Made by a program: the position numbers and the translations under genes | NCBI GenBank assembly: GCA_033030425.1 | Contig: JAUFSD010000001.1 | Coordinates: 682,001 to 746,000 of the forward strand | Source of the DNA: Verpa conica | Taxonomy: Eukaryota; Ascomycota; Pezizomycetes; Pezizales; Morchellaceae | Reading direction: 5' to 3' | Length of the DNA stretch: 64,000 nucleotides | The notes under the pieces: generated by a model | What the model was told of the DNA's origin: nothing | Database searches by the model: none | What the model saw: the letters and a program-made list of their open reading frames with translations, nothing else | Shown: piece after piece, positions 13,501 to 24,100 of the stretch | How positions within the stretch are numbered: position 1 is the stretch's first letter | Layout: every line of letters begins with the position of its first letter

Positions 13501-13741
13501 CACTATTCGTAGGAGCTCTAGGCATAAGAAGACGGTTACCGAGCCTTCTTCACCTCCCTCAAAAGAAAACATTGTTCCGGCAACCCCGAAGGCTAAGAGG
13601 ACGCGGAAGCAGCCGATGAGCGCAATTAAAGAGGCTGATGTCGAAGCAAGTGCGAAGAAGACTGACGTAGAGGCGAGTGTGAAGATTGATCTGGAGGTGG
13701 GTGTGAAGAAGCCTAGAAGGAGTAAGAGGAAGGATATATGA
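7579..13741 (+). CDS. Very large acidic, disordered protein with FXF-type repeats; possible nuclear-basket nucleoporin
   Basis: I do not recognise an ortholog. The start chosen is the ATG at 7579 (good ACC-ATG-G context); an in-frame upstream ATG at 7531 is possible. Exon 1 is 7579-9002. The intron opens GTATGT at 9003, has a CTAAC branch site at 9035, and ends at 9051 (49 nt) or in frame at 9087. Exon 2 runs to 13741, giving about 2037 aa. Visible regions: Ser/Pro-rich N-terminus with K-R-R-R; a charged coiled-coil segment around residues 290-340; long acidic stretches including 32 consecutive Glu; about a dozen F-x-F-x-P-P-T repeats (11320-12240); and a C-terminal third with AT-hook-like Arg/Lys/Pro motifs. 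FXF repeats are known from Nup1/Nup2/Nup60-type nucleoporins, but a chromatin protein is equally possible. Existence of the gene is secure; function is not. Confidence 0.75.
10046..10141 (+). repeat. (GAG)n microsatellite encoding 32 consecutive Glu
   Basis: There are 31 GAG codons followed by one GAA, perfectly in frame inside the large acidic protein. Because codon use is almost pure GAG, this is a young trinucleotide expansion rather than an old acidic segment. Length variation between strains would be expected. Confidence 0.95.
11305..12240 (+). repeat. Protein-level FXF(x)PPT repeat array
   Basis: About a dozen degenerate 25-40-residue repeats share the core (L)F-x-F-(K/R/T)-P-P-T, for example F-G-F-R, F-A-F-T-P-P-T and F-S-F-K-P-P-T. 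They are separated by Ser/Thr/Pro/Ala/Glu-rich linkers, often ending E-K-L-A. Nucleotide similarity between units is limited, so the array is old and the motif probably maintained by selection. FXF motifs can serve as transport-receptor contacts in nucleoporins; here that is inference. Confidence 0.75.
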
Positions 13742-14519
13742 ATGAGAATAGGGTTGGTAGATGTGATAGGGTCGTGGGTGGTATATAAAATTCATTACGT
13801 CGAGGTGTTATTGTTTTTCGTTTTATTGGCACTGATTGATGGGGTTTTTTTTCTTATTGAGTACCTAATTCTTCCTGGATTCTTTCTTCTTTCTACCTCT
13901 ATCATTTAAAGTCGCAAATAGGTGTTTTATGCATTTCTTCTGTACTCTTGGTATATTTTGCTTGGTCAGTTGTATTTTAACCGGAATATCAATGGGGAGG
14001 GAGGGTGACTGTTCTCTCATTGTTTTTGTGGAAGACGTGGGTTTTTCATAATGTACTTATACTAGATCAGTGGTTGGAAGTCCTTTTCCTACGTAACATA
14101 CTCTAATCTAGGGAATTTAAAGGGCCAGATCAGTTTAGTGAGGACTTCTGACATCAAGGTAGCTTCAAAAGATACATAGAGTGACAGTTAAGCTCCGAGG
14201 TCAATGATTTATATCTTAAAGTTTGCTCTTAGCGGTGTCAATCCATTAAGGCCCTATCCCTTGGCTTATACGCGTTGGTAGAGGTGCAGGTAGAAAAGGT
14301 GCAGGTTTTAACAAGAGCTGCCCTAAATACCGTATATACTCAGAGTATTGGAAGATATCTTGAGCGTTCAAGGATTGCAAAGCGGAGAGGCAGTGAAGAA
14401 AGAAACTTATACTGTAACTAACTGAAGAAATGAAATGAAATGAAATAATTTTTATTTTCCATCTAGGCCCGAGGCCCATTAGGTAAGTCCCTGTAATGGG
14501 CGTACCTTAGGGGAGAAGA
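13742..14519. other. Intergenic spacer downstream of the FXF-repeat gene
   Basis: This presumably contains the 3' UTR and terminator of the upstream gene; T-rich stretches lie at 13810-13880. A (GAAAT)n run lies near 14430-14450. No gene seen. Confidence 0.4.
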
Positions 14520-14705
14520 CGGCGAGGTCTAGGCAACGAGATGGTGCTTCACGGTGGAACGATGTTATGGTGAAAGAAATTACTAGACCGTAATTCTTTA
14601 AAAAATTTCTCTTTAAATTTCAAGGGAACAACGTATAGACAGCGTGGGCCACAAGATACGACTAACTTACGAGCACGGTGACTATCCGTCACACAATATA
14701 CTAGG
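14520..14705. mobile_element. Relics of two gypsy LTR types, side by side
   Basis: The stretch 14525-14600 (CTAGGCAACGAGATGGTG... then GTTATGGTGAAAGAAATTAC) resembles the start of the LTR at 19805-19905. The stretch 14615-14700 (GACAGCGTGGGCCACAAGAT..., then GACTATCCGTCAC) resembles the LTR end at 31452-31515 and 36886-36950. Both are diverged and truncated. They end about 210 bp before the ADP-ribosylglycohydrolase start codon, so old LTR sequence forms part of its upstream region. Confidence 0.65.
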
Positions 14706-14914
14706 TGTGGGGGAAAATTTAAGGTCCTGGCACAGTATCGGAGAAATAACCCTAACCCTCGGTTACCTTCGGGATTGCTATGCAAACTCCGCCCAACCGG
14801 TGCTTGCAATAGGTGGGGATGGGAACGACCGTCTACCCCAGTATATGATATAACAGACCAGAAGAAATCAAAATAAATCTCTCTATAAACAGCCATATAA
14901 CGAAATTATTAAAT

Positions 14915-15946
14915 ATGAATATACAAATGATGGACCCAGCAAATGAATTCCTCACCCAAGCCGATGTACCCGTCAAGATCACAAACTCCTTCATCGCTCT
15001 CGCCATGTCTGACGCTCTTGGGGGTCCTGCAGAGTTTAGAGCACGCGGGACTTTCCCCTTCATCGATACAATGGTCAAAAACAACAATTTTAACCTCGCG
15101 CCAGGAACCTGGACAGACGACACTTCAATGGCACTGTGTCTAGCCCATGCGATCATCAACGGTAGTAATTCAAAAGGCCCCACATGTCGCTCACAAGCAG
15201 AACTCTACATCAGTTGGTATCGTAACGGCCACCTCTCCGCTACTGGCGAGTGTTTCGATATTGGCGGAACAACCAGGGCTGCACTTGAGATCTGGGACTC
15301 GGAGAAGCTTGGGGAAAAAGGACTAGAGATAGTGAAGGATAAACTCTCTGGGGAGCGACAATGCGGGAATGGCTCACTCATGAGGGTGTTGCCTGTGCCG
15401 CTTGCGTATTGGGGAAATATCGAAAATGCGATGAACATTGCCAGGGAATCGAGCGACGTCACACACCCGAATGGAACGTGTAGAGATGCATGCGCAGTAT
15501 ATACTTTGTTAGTCAGTTCGGTTATTACCTATAGCCATAAGAAAGAGGCTATGTCGAAACATGACCTTTTAGAAGTGCTTTTCGGGTATGATTTTGAGAG
15601 CACTGCTCTCTGCAATGCAGTTGGCCCTAATTCTGATTTTCTTTCAATGCACATTGAACAAGTCAGGACGTCAGGATATGTACTACATACACTACAAGCT
15701 GCACTTTGGGTTTTCTTTCACACTAGGTCTTATGAGGAGGGTACTATCTGTGTGGTAAACATGGGAGACGATGCAGATACTGTGGCAGCTGTGTATGGTG
15801 GTTTGGCGGGGGCATGGTATGCAGATACCTTGGAGACAAAAGATTCGAAGTTTTGGACTCCAAAGGTGAGAAAATGGAGGGAAGTTCTGGTGAAGAAGGA
15901 GATATTGGAGGATACTGCGAGTGGGTTGTGGCAAATTCATTCTTAA
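14915..15946 (+). CDS. ADP-ribosylglycohydrolase (ARH/DraG family)
   Basis: Single-exon, 343 aa. Enzymes of this family remove ADP-ribose from proteins or related substrates using a binuclear Mg2+ centre. The metal-binding motifs are visible: W-T-D-D-T-S-M-A near residue 67, and N-M-G-D-D-A-D-T-V-A-A-V-Y-G-G near residue 285. The central G-N-G-S-L-M-R-V-L-P motif near residue 152 and the early G-D/S-A-L-G-G-P-x-E-F segment also fit. Length matches the single-domain family. The start could equally be the second or third Met (residues 5-6), since no signal peptide or conserved block begins earlier. No intron is needed. Its upstream region contains old LTR fragments. The substrate (protein Arg, Ser or a small molecule) cannot be read from sequence. 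Confidence 0.92.
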   Translation: MNIQMMDPANEFLTQADVPVKITNSFIALAMSDALGGPAEFRARGTFPFIDTMVKNNNFNLAPGTWTDDTSMALCLAHAIINGSNSKGPTCRSQAELYISWYRNGHLSATGECFDIGGTTRAALEIWDSEKLGEKGLEIVKDKLSGERQCGNGSLMRVLPVPLAYWGNIENAMNIARESSDVTHPNGTCRDACAVYTLLVSSVITYSHKKEAMSKHDLLEVLFGYDFESTALCNAVGPNSDFLSMHIEQVRTSGYVLHTLQAALWVFFHTRSYEEGTICVVNMGDDADTVAAVYGGLAGAWYADTLETKDSKFWTPKVRKWREVLVKKEILEDTASGLWQIHS

Positions 15947-16486
15947 TTATGTACCCCTCAGAAAGAGGATAACATTTGTGTCTCGAGAACAGTGGCGGCA
16001 GGGCTAGTATTGAGTAATTAGCTACGAGTATAGACATATGGTGCATAGCCCACAGCCTGTATTTTAGTCAATTGGCAATGTTGGCATTACTGGAGTGTAA
16101 AATACCCATATGTTCCTAGTGGTGCTGACGACACTATTTTCAGCGAACCATATCCTTGTGAGGCCGATTGTACATGTATTATACTCGAGACGACGCCCGA
16201 CAGCGCCCAGGAGATCTCTGTCCAGTGGGGCGTCGCATGCCCTTCACGAAGTGGCCAATCAGGAACCCGCTGGACCTTGCACCCCATAGCCCTTTCAAAA
16301 CTTCGTTCGGCACTTCGTCCAGGGCATTCTTTCAGGGCAACTTCGTTAAGGGCATAGTAAGGCGATAATATTAATTATATATATATGTGGGCATAGCACA
16401 AATACACAACATACACATACAACAATAGACGAGAACAGGAAAATTAAACTAGAGAAAAAATAGACTACATAAAAACAGGGCACCTA
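15947..16486. other. Spacer between the ADP-ribosylglycohydrolase gene and the Fot1-like element
   Basis: No gene seen. It carries copy 2 of the dispersed repeat (16184-16340), a TACATGTA palindrome at 16171 and a short (TA)n run near 16376-16385. Confidence 0.45.
16184..16340. repeat. Dispersed repeat, copy 2 (partner at 204-330)
   Basis: Same family and orientation as 204-330, beginning CTCGAGACGACGCCCG. Near the 3' end it contains extra copies of a short CTTCGT-CAGGGCA unit that are absent from copy 1. It sits about 150 bp left of the Fot1-like element. Confidence 0.75.
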
Positions 16487-18741
16487 AAGGGTTTCACCGT
16501 GTAACCGATCAGGACCGGGATTCCGATCACGTGATTTCCCGTCTACGAGAAAGGATAGTGGGGGCCTAGTGGGGGTGCCAAAGGCAATATCTATTCTATA
16601 TCGTACCAGCTGCTTACTGCAGCAGTATCCCTACTATCAGGGCTAATTATCACCACTTCCTCGTCAATCTGAACGCTTTTAGCCCCCCTACCGCCTCCTC
16701 TACCCCCTCTGCTTGCCCTAGCCCTACCCCTACCCCTACCCCTACCCCTACCCCTACCCCTTCCTCGTGCCTCTGTAGCAGGCGTTTGGATAATCTCTAA
16801 GCTTTCTATAGGTGGAGGTGTGGAGGGGGGTGCAGGATTGCCTATAGGAAGGATAATAGACTCGTTTGCATCACTTTTCGCTCCACCTTTTGCTTTGCTT
16901 GCTTTGCTTGCTTTGCTTGCTTTGCTTGCTTCGCTGCGTGCTTTCTTTTCCTCTTTTTGTGCGTCAATTGCTTCTCTCTCCTGCCTGAGCTTCATCACCT
17001 CGTCTGTGGTGATAACTCTTGCTTCAGTAAGCTTCCTCCTATCCTTGGTAACAGCTTTAGACCTGCTAGATACCGCCTGACGGAATTGGAGGTGCAAATG
17101 CTCGGCAATCTCCTTATCGGTGATAGACTGCTGCAAACCCTTATCTATATTGTGGATAAGGCTTCGTAGCTTTTGCGCAGACGCTGTATAGCCTTTCACG
17201 AGGGCTAAAGCTTGCTTGCCCTGTGCCCAAGCAGCGCAGGCGGTGCGGGGGGTAGGTAGGCTGTGGGGGGTTGCAGGGGCTTTGCTAGGCTTAGCTTCTC
17301 CTGTTTGCAAGGAGTCTAGAATCTTCCTAGGATCGTAGGGGTGGATTCCAGCACGTTTCCAAGCTGATTGGATATTCTCTACCGTATATGCTAGCTTTCG
17401 CGCTGGAAAGAGGTGCCTAATAGAGATATTAGTCGTTGCTTTAGGCAAAGGGGGGGTAGGGGGGGTAGATGACTTTAAAAAGACCCCCTTATCAATCTGG
17501 TGCTCGCCTTTCTCTCCTGCAGTGTCTAGAGCGTTGCTATAATGCTTTTGCAAAGGGCTAAAGAGCCCTACGTCGAGGGGTTGCAAGATATGGGTTGATT
17601 TAGAGGGTAGGCAAACGGGGAGGATTTTGTTCTTAAGGGCATAGTCAAAAAACTCCCACGTGACGTGGGAGCAGTGCCCATCCACCAATAGAAGCCTCCA
17701 GTTCCCTCCAGCCCTCTCTCTCGTGAACTTATCAAAGTTATCTCGCAGCCAATCAAGCCCTAGCACAGTATCACTGTATCCTTTTGGGGAGTAGGCAAAA
17801 GTAGCCTCATCGCCCTCTTTTAGCTCGGCATACCACCCATGATAGTGCCCTTTACCCTTGTTTATCACCATAGGGGGTACTGCAACGCCTGCAGCAGATA
17901 CAGCTTCCACAACAGTCACCCAACCGCGAAGCCCGCTCTGGGTCAATCGAGGCGTTTTTCTACCCTTTCTGCAAATAACTTTGCAGGTGTCAATCAGCCC
18001 CATTGCAAAGCCCTTCTCGTCTATATTATAGAGGTTTTCAAGCAAAATACCGTACTTCTTGATAGCATGACGTAGCTAGAGAAAGAGGTTTAGCAGCTAG
18101 CGCAAAAGGGGGGGGGTAATGATTGAAACGGGGGTAATGATAGGGGGGGGTTACCTTGCGAAAATAGTCCTTGATAATGGTAGGGCTAGCTGCGCTATTG
18201 CGCGCGCGATCGAGGCGTTGCGCAAAGCGTGATGCTAGCTCTGGATTGCGCTCTAAAAATCGAGCAAGCCAATTCCTGCCTAGTTTACGCCCAGTAGCTC
18301 TAGTTTGCGCCAAGTGGGCTGCCATCTCCTTGACGATTGCTATCCTAGGTGGGAAGCCCCAATCATCCATTTGCTGTATCCATCTCACGATAGACTTCTC
18401 CTCGCTGGGAGTAAGCAGCTGCTGGTGTTGATGGCTTTCCTGGCGACTAAGAGCGCCAGCAATCCGATCTCGTAGGGTAGTAAAAGGAATCTCATATCTC
18501 TCTGCAGTAGCTCGTATGGAGGCTTTAGGGGTCTTTCGGTAGTGCTTAATTGCTAGCTGAATAGCTTCCTCTCGTCTAGCCTTTTCTATACCCTTTAGAC
18601 GTGCCATTGTGGTGGAGGTTTTGCTGTAGAGATACTCTCTAGCTTTTTGCTTGGTGTTGAGCGCGCGCGGGGCTTTAGCTTGGCGCCCAGGAAACACGTG
18701 ATCGGAATCCCGGTCCTGATCGGTTACACGGTGAAACCCTT
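16487..18741 (-). mobile_element. Fot1/pogo-type DNA transposon, apparently intact (2255 bp)
   Basis: Perfect 47-bp terminal inverted repeats (16487-16533 and 18695-18741; outer end AAGGGTTTCACCGTG) are flanked by TA dinucleotides (16485-16486 and 18742-18743). TA is the target duplication expected of Tc1/mariner/pogo elements. The element encodes one transposase on the minus strand with a single in-frame intron. The identity of the repeats and the uninterrupted reading frame imply a recent insertion and possible competence. Confidence 0.93.
16591..18607 (-). CDS. Fot1/pogo-family DDE transposase
   Basis: Two exons: 18607-18155 and 18075-16591. The 79-nt intron starts GTAACC, has a CTAAAC branch site and ends TCTAG; phase 0 on both sides, giving 645 aa. 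I chose the ATG at 18607 because an earlier in-frame ATG (18697) lies inside the inverted repeat. Domains: an N-terminal Psq-type helix-turn-helix (I-R-A-T-A-E-R-Y, with T-T-L-R-D-R); a CENP-B-type second helix-turn-helix (residues about 60-130, W-L-A-R-F-L-E-R-N-P); then the DDE core. The catalytic acids are D in Y-N-I-D-E-K-G-F, D in L-L-V-D-G-H, and D in I-L-Q-P-L-D-V, with 35 residues between the last two. The C-terminus carries repeats of S-K-A and of R-G encoded by a CCCCTA hexamer run (about 16720-16760). No premature stop is visible. Confidence 0.93.
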
Positions 18742-19774
18742 TAGCTGCCGTGTTGGTTGCCGCATATTCTTCCTACCAAATCATTATTCATACATGTTAT
18801 ATACTGTAGGTAGGCTCTAAAACACCAATTAGCAGGAGAAACAATCGGTCTCGATAGAATAGTCAAATATATATAGACCCGCGACTTATGTCTTCGGTCA
18901 AACACCTAAACACACCAAAATCAAGGTTTTTCACAATGTTACAGAGGATGTTTTTGTTTTTTTTGTTTAATTCATTTACAGAGGATGTATTTATGCTTCA
19001 AATTTTGTAATTTTAGAATTGAAGGATATACTGGTGAAGATTCCATACCCAAGGTATTGTGGGGGACAAAAATAACCACGGATCGACACCTCAAAAAACA
19101 CAGAACTCTAAAAGTACCACCACAACCATAAGAGTAAATATATCAGTCTAATGATTTATTAGCCTAAATAATAGTCCTAGGTAAACATTTATACCATGGA
19201 AAAATGACTTGTTGATTACCCAGGCTTACTATATTGTGGGTTCTTTATGGCCACAAAAAAAGACTTGATACAGTAAGATCCACTGCTTCAACAAAATCTA
19301 TTCTTTCTGGCTATTATTTGGTACATATTAAATAAAATTCAATGTGGTATTTACCCTCATAGTGATACTTTCTACTGAACAAAAATACCTAATAAAAGTC
19401 ATAAAGTAGTTTTTAGCTACTAAGGCACCCTGTGAATGGAAACTCCCAAATAATACAATGAATTTTCTCCTTGGCATAGAAGGGCTCCCAATGATGTATT
19501 TGGTTATATGTATAAAGTTTTCATTTTTGTCTTATCAGCTTGTTGAATTTTAGTGGTGGGAGTTGGTTGTTGTCACTATATAATCCACAATTATTTTTGT
19601 TCTCCCACGATAATAATCATATACATAATATATGAAAGTAGTACTGTAATATCTTGGTGATACCGAATAAAACTGTATTGTGAGTATTGGGAACTGGACT
19701 AAAACAGATCAATATTCAAATGTAAAGGTTAGAGTTAGGATTCCCTACAACATTTCTTTAGAAAACAATGCTTT
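18742..19774. other. AT-rich spacer
   Basis: About 1 kb of unusually AT-rich sequence lies between the Fot1-like element and the first gypsy element. There is a T-rich run near 18955-18970. No frame or repeat that I can support. Confidence 0.45.
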
Positions 19775-19779
19775 TAAAT

Positions 19780-20426
19780 TGTGGCGGGGCGGTTGGGATG
19801 GTATGGTAAAGCCTAGGCAACGGGACGGTGACAGCGACTAAGACGGCGACAATGAACGGTGTTATGGCAAAAGATATTACAAGTGAAAAACTCTGTAATA
19901 TTTCTTTACTAGACAATATAAACAAGACGTTGCGTGCCTAAGAAAATCGCGGGCGAGGCCCCTCCTTATATGTTTCCCCTATTTCTTCCCTTCTTCTCTG
20001 CTTCCAAAATAACCTTAACGCCAAAGAAAACTTTTTCACTCCAACTAAATTTCCCCCACTGTTTCTGTTGGATATGTCATATCCAACAGAAAGGTATCTT
20101 TCCCATACAAACCGCATACAAAGTGTACAAAGAGCTCCCTGTCATACGATAACGTTACGTAAATTCCGAAACTACCACGAGGGGCCGTCGGCCCGGAGAA
20201 CCTTATTGCCAAAGACACAAACCCCCATCAACCTCGCGTGCGCGGATACGAGCCTTCCTGCGCCCATTATTCCCTTTCCGTTAAATTGCTCACAATGCGC
20301 GCATTCAATCGACTCGATCGCCGAGTGGGGGCGAGGTCGAAGGTGACTCTCTTACTGGGGTGTGGTCCGGTTTTGGTCTTGTTTCGTGCGACGGTGGCGT
20401 TGGTATCCTCGGAGCTGCCCGCGACA
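19780..20426 (-). repeat. 3' LTR of gypsy element 1 (647 bp)
   Basis: Begins TGTGGCGGGGCGG and ends GCCCGCGACA on the plus strand. It differs from the partner LTR at about 19815, 19936, 19947 and 20133 by small changes. The minus strand carries CATATAAGG as a TATA box and ACGCAACGT about 35 nt further on. Confidence 0.95.
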
Positions 20427-20560
20427 GAGGCCCCTCAGGCGTTCGACTTCCCGAGAACTAGTGAGGCTTTGGCGAAAGTCAGGCTTGGTTGGATGTCGCT
20501 GATAGAAGATGTCGAGGGCAGCGCATTGTTCAATGTATTCGGGGCTCCCACGTAGGTAGG

Positions 20561-23500
20561 TCATAGCCTGTCCACTTGACGAGGTGCGAGGGCCTTTGAT
20601 GCCATGAAGCGGGCGTCGAGAATCTCCTCCACTTCCCACTCCGTTTCTCCTTCAACAATAACTGGGGGAGCAGGGGTAGGAACATGGCGGGAATGGGATC
20701 GGTGGCGACGGGCGAAGCTGGGAAACGTGAAACACGGGATGATTGGCCATGGTAGCTGGAAGATCAAGTTCGTAGGCGTAGGGACTGATAACCTTCTTAA
20801 CGGTAAACCGACCAAGTTGTTTCCAGTCCAATTTCTTTGAGGGCCTCTGGGTTCGGATATTTTTGGCAGACAGCCAAACTTGATCTCCAACTTTATAGTC
20901 GGGAGCAGGGATACGATGGGCATTGGCAGTGTTTTCTTGGGCATCTTGAGCGAGCTTCATTTCTCGCGAAGGTAGTCGTGTAAGTCTTCCATTTTCTGGG
21001 CAAACTTCCGAGCGTCGATACTGGGGCTATCATGAGGGACCAAGTCAAGGTAAACCGAGGGTGGAATCCGTAATTGGCGAAGAACGGGCTAACTTTGGTG
21101 GTTTCCGAAAAGTGATTGTTAGCCGCGAACTCGGCAATGGGAAGCCAGCTGGACCAGTCGTCTTGTTGATAAGACACAAAGCTTCGGAGGTACTGTTCCA
21201 TTACAGCGTTGACGCGTTCTGTTTGTCCATCGGTCTGAGGATGGAAGGCCGTAGATAATTTGGACTCAATCTTCAACTGTTTACACAGGCATTGCCAGAA
21301 CTGGGACGTGAACTGAGTTCCGCGATCCGAGATTACCGTAAGAGGGAGGCCGTGAAGTTTCCAGACGTTTTGAGGTACAAACGTGCGACGTCTTGAGCGT
21401 TGGCAGTGGTATGGCAGGGGAGGAGATGGCGCATCTTGGAGAGTCTATCGACCACAACGAAAATGGCATCGTACCCATTACTCGACGGTAGGCCAGTGAC
21501 GAAGTCCATGGAAATGTCCTGCCAAGGTTGATTTGGAATGGGCAGGAGACGAAGAATTCCAGACGGGCATTGTACGATGGTTTGCTGCGGCTACAAGTGT
21601 GACAATTCTTAACATATCGCTTCACGAAACTTCCCATCTTTGGCCAGTAGTAGTCTCTACTCAGAAGTTCGAAGGTCTTTGAGCGTCACTGGATGGCCGG
21701 CGGAGGGGGAGTCGTGGTACTGTTTCAGCAATTCCAGCTTTAATTCGTTGTGGTCTGGGACGTAAAGGGTGCCTCGATAGCAAAGTTTTCCATTGACGTT
21801 GGTGCACTCAGCCAGGGTTATTTCCTTTGAATGTTGCACACCCTGGCGAAGAAGTTCTAGAATTTTTTGAGGGGCGGAATCATTAGCATAGGCTTTGGTA
21901 AACAACTTTTCCAGTGGGGTCGTTCCTTGAGCGGGTTCATTTGACAAAGAACCCGTAAACAAACCAAGCTTACTGTCAAAATTTTCCCTTTTCAACACTG
22001 TTTGACTCTGATGAGCCAATCTTTCATCCCCCTCTTTAGGTAGATCTCCAGATCTCCTAGTTAGTGCATCGGGTTTCCCCCCTTGTTTCCCTGGACGATA
22101 TGAAATTTTAAAATTAAAACGAGATAGAAACTCGGACCACCTGGCCTGGCGACGATTCAACTGCTTGGTGGACATAAAATATTCCAGATTACGGTGATCG
22201 GTGATGACGGAGATTGGCTCTTCGGTACTCTCCAACTCTGGTCTCCATTCTTCAAAGGCTCGATGATTGCTAGTAGCTCTTTGTCGTAAATTTCGTAATT
22301 GCATTCGGCGGGCGAATGTTTTTTGGAGAAAAAGGCCACCGGACGGAGGACGTTGTTTTCATCATACTGGGACAAGATACGCGGAAACATAATCGGAAGC
22401 ATCGGTTTCCACCACTATTGGTCGGTCGGCGTCAAAGTGCATGAGAATGGGAGCTGAGGTAAAAGCTTCTTTCATTTTCTCGAAGGCTTCTTCGTCCGGA
22501 GGCAATATGAACGGTGTATCCTTTTTCGTAAGAGCAGTAATAGGAGAGGCAAGATTAGAAAAACCCAAAATAAAACGCCGGTAAAAATTCGCAAACCCAA
22601 TAAACCCTTGTACTTCCTTCACATTCCTTGGGGCAGACCATTCCCTGATGGCAGACACTTTCTTAGGGTCCATCGCGATGCCGTTAGGGAGATAATTAGA
22701 CCCAAGTACTTTGTGGATTGAACGTGAAATTCACATTTCTCAGGTTTGAGAAAGATCCCATTTTCCTTCAGAGCTTCCAGTATCTTACGAACGTGGACCT
22801 TGTGTTCTTCCAGAGTGTTACTGTAGATCAAAATGTCGTCTAGGTAGGCAGTGCAAAAGACGTCGAGGTACTTGCGTAAGGAATCATTGATAAAGTGCTG
22901 AAAGGTTGCGGGGGCATTGGTGAGTCCGAAGGGCATTACGGTGTATTCAAAGTGGCCATACCGGGTCCTGAAGGCGGTTTTCCATTCCTCGTTTTCTGCC
23001 ATGCGTACTTGATTGTATCCCATCCTGAGGTCCAACTTGGTGTACCACTTTGCTTTAGCTAAGCGATCCAAGGTTTCTCGAATGAGAGGAAGGGGATATC
23101 GATTTTTAATAGTTATTTCGTTAATTCCTCGGTAGTCAACACAGAGACGGAGACTTCCGTCGTCTTTCTTGGCGAACAATACAGGGGCACCGGCAGGAGA
23201 GGAGCTGTCTCTAATGTATCCTTTGGACAAATTGTCCTCTAGGTATTCTTTGAGTGCGACGAGTTCCTCGCGAGACATTCCATATAGGGGGCCAAAGGGG
23301 GGTTCCTTTCCATCCCTCGAGGGAATCTTATGATCATAAATACGGCGTGGGGGCATGTTTTTTGCGATCTGTTCGTCGAACATATCCAAAAATCATGGTA
23401 CTCAACCGAACTTTAGCCTTCCAATCCTCTTTGGTAGTCTTATTGTCAATAGCTTTGTTAATCTCATAAAGGGAGATTGACAAAATGCGAAGACTTCTTT

Positions 23501-24053
23501 CTAGCCAAAAGGAGAAGGGGACAGCCCCAATCATTGCGATGGAAATTTTCTTGAGAGCGGGAGCCGGGGAGATACCGGTGGAGACGACGGGAATGGTGGA
23601 GGAGGTGCAGTGTTTCATGCAGTAATCGGAACAAGAAGGAGACATGATTGGAGGCAAACCTGATGGCCACATCATGGTGCTTCATCCAGGGAATGCCTAA
23701 AACAAGAGGATAGTGTCCAAGGAAGTGACAAAAAACGGCGCATGCTCCTGGTGTCACCTATAGAGAGACCAAGATGGGAAAGATGGGTAATGTCCCCGAG
23801 GCTACGCTTCGGCCGTCTATGACTTCTAGAGCCCGGGGAGTTTTTAACGGTAACAGGGGAAAAGAATGCTGGCGCGCGAACGATTCATCAATGAAAGCAT
23901 ATCCGAGGCACCAGTATCAATCCGAGCGTGGGTGTTTACTGTCTTTGTATTGGTGGATAAGGTACATGCGACGACCAAATGCTCACCATCCAAAGAATCT
24001 TCCTCCACAACAATGTTTGATTCCGAAAAGCCAGAAATAGAAAATGCAGTCAA
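20561..24053 (-). pseudogene. Pol of gypsy element 1, multiple frameshifts
   Basis: Read 5' to 3' on the minus strand: aspartic protease with I-D-T-G-A-S (about 23900-23950); reverse transcriptase 23389-22619 with the catalytic Y-L-D-D box; thumb and RNase H fragments (22673-22157, with N-Y-E-I-Y-D-K-E-L); integrase zinc finger H-D...G-H-P and C-H-T-C (21700-21590); integrase core and tail with [10 protein letters not shown] (about 21230); GPY/F-like module Y-K-V-G-D-Q-V-W (about 20900); and the start of a chromodomain (E-W-E-V-E-E-I-L-D, about 20640). The frame changes between nearly every block, through indels rather than stop codons. It serves as an internal reference for the second element. 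Confidence 0.9.
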
Positions 24054-24100
24054 AGAAAAATCGTTAAAAGGTCGCAGGCAGGGCCAGTTAAAGGCGGGGA

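Noticed and set aside
9865..13572. Long antisense frames opposite the FXF-repeat gene (poly-Ser, poly-Leu)
   Set aside because: They mirror the GAG/GAA-rich coding strand and have no independent start context or motifs.
9005..13741. Treating the 1578-codon frame from 9005 as a separate gene
   Set aside because: Its first ATG overlaps the end of the upstream frame and lies inside a GTATGT donor; a 49-nt in-phase intron with a CTAAC branch site joins the two frames naturally.
16720..16760. (CCCCTA)n as an interstitial telomere repeat
   Set aside because: The unit differs from the fungal CCCTAA telomere repeat and lies in frame inside the transposase, encoding Arg-Gly repeats.
18608..18697. 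Transposase start at the ATG at 18697
   Set aside because: The codon lies within the terminal inverted repeat; the ATG at 18607 starts just before the first helix-turn-helix.
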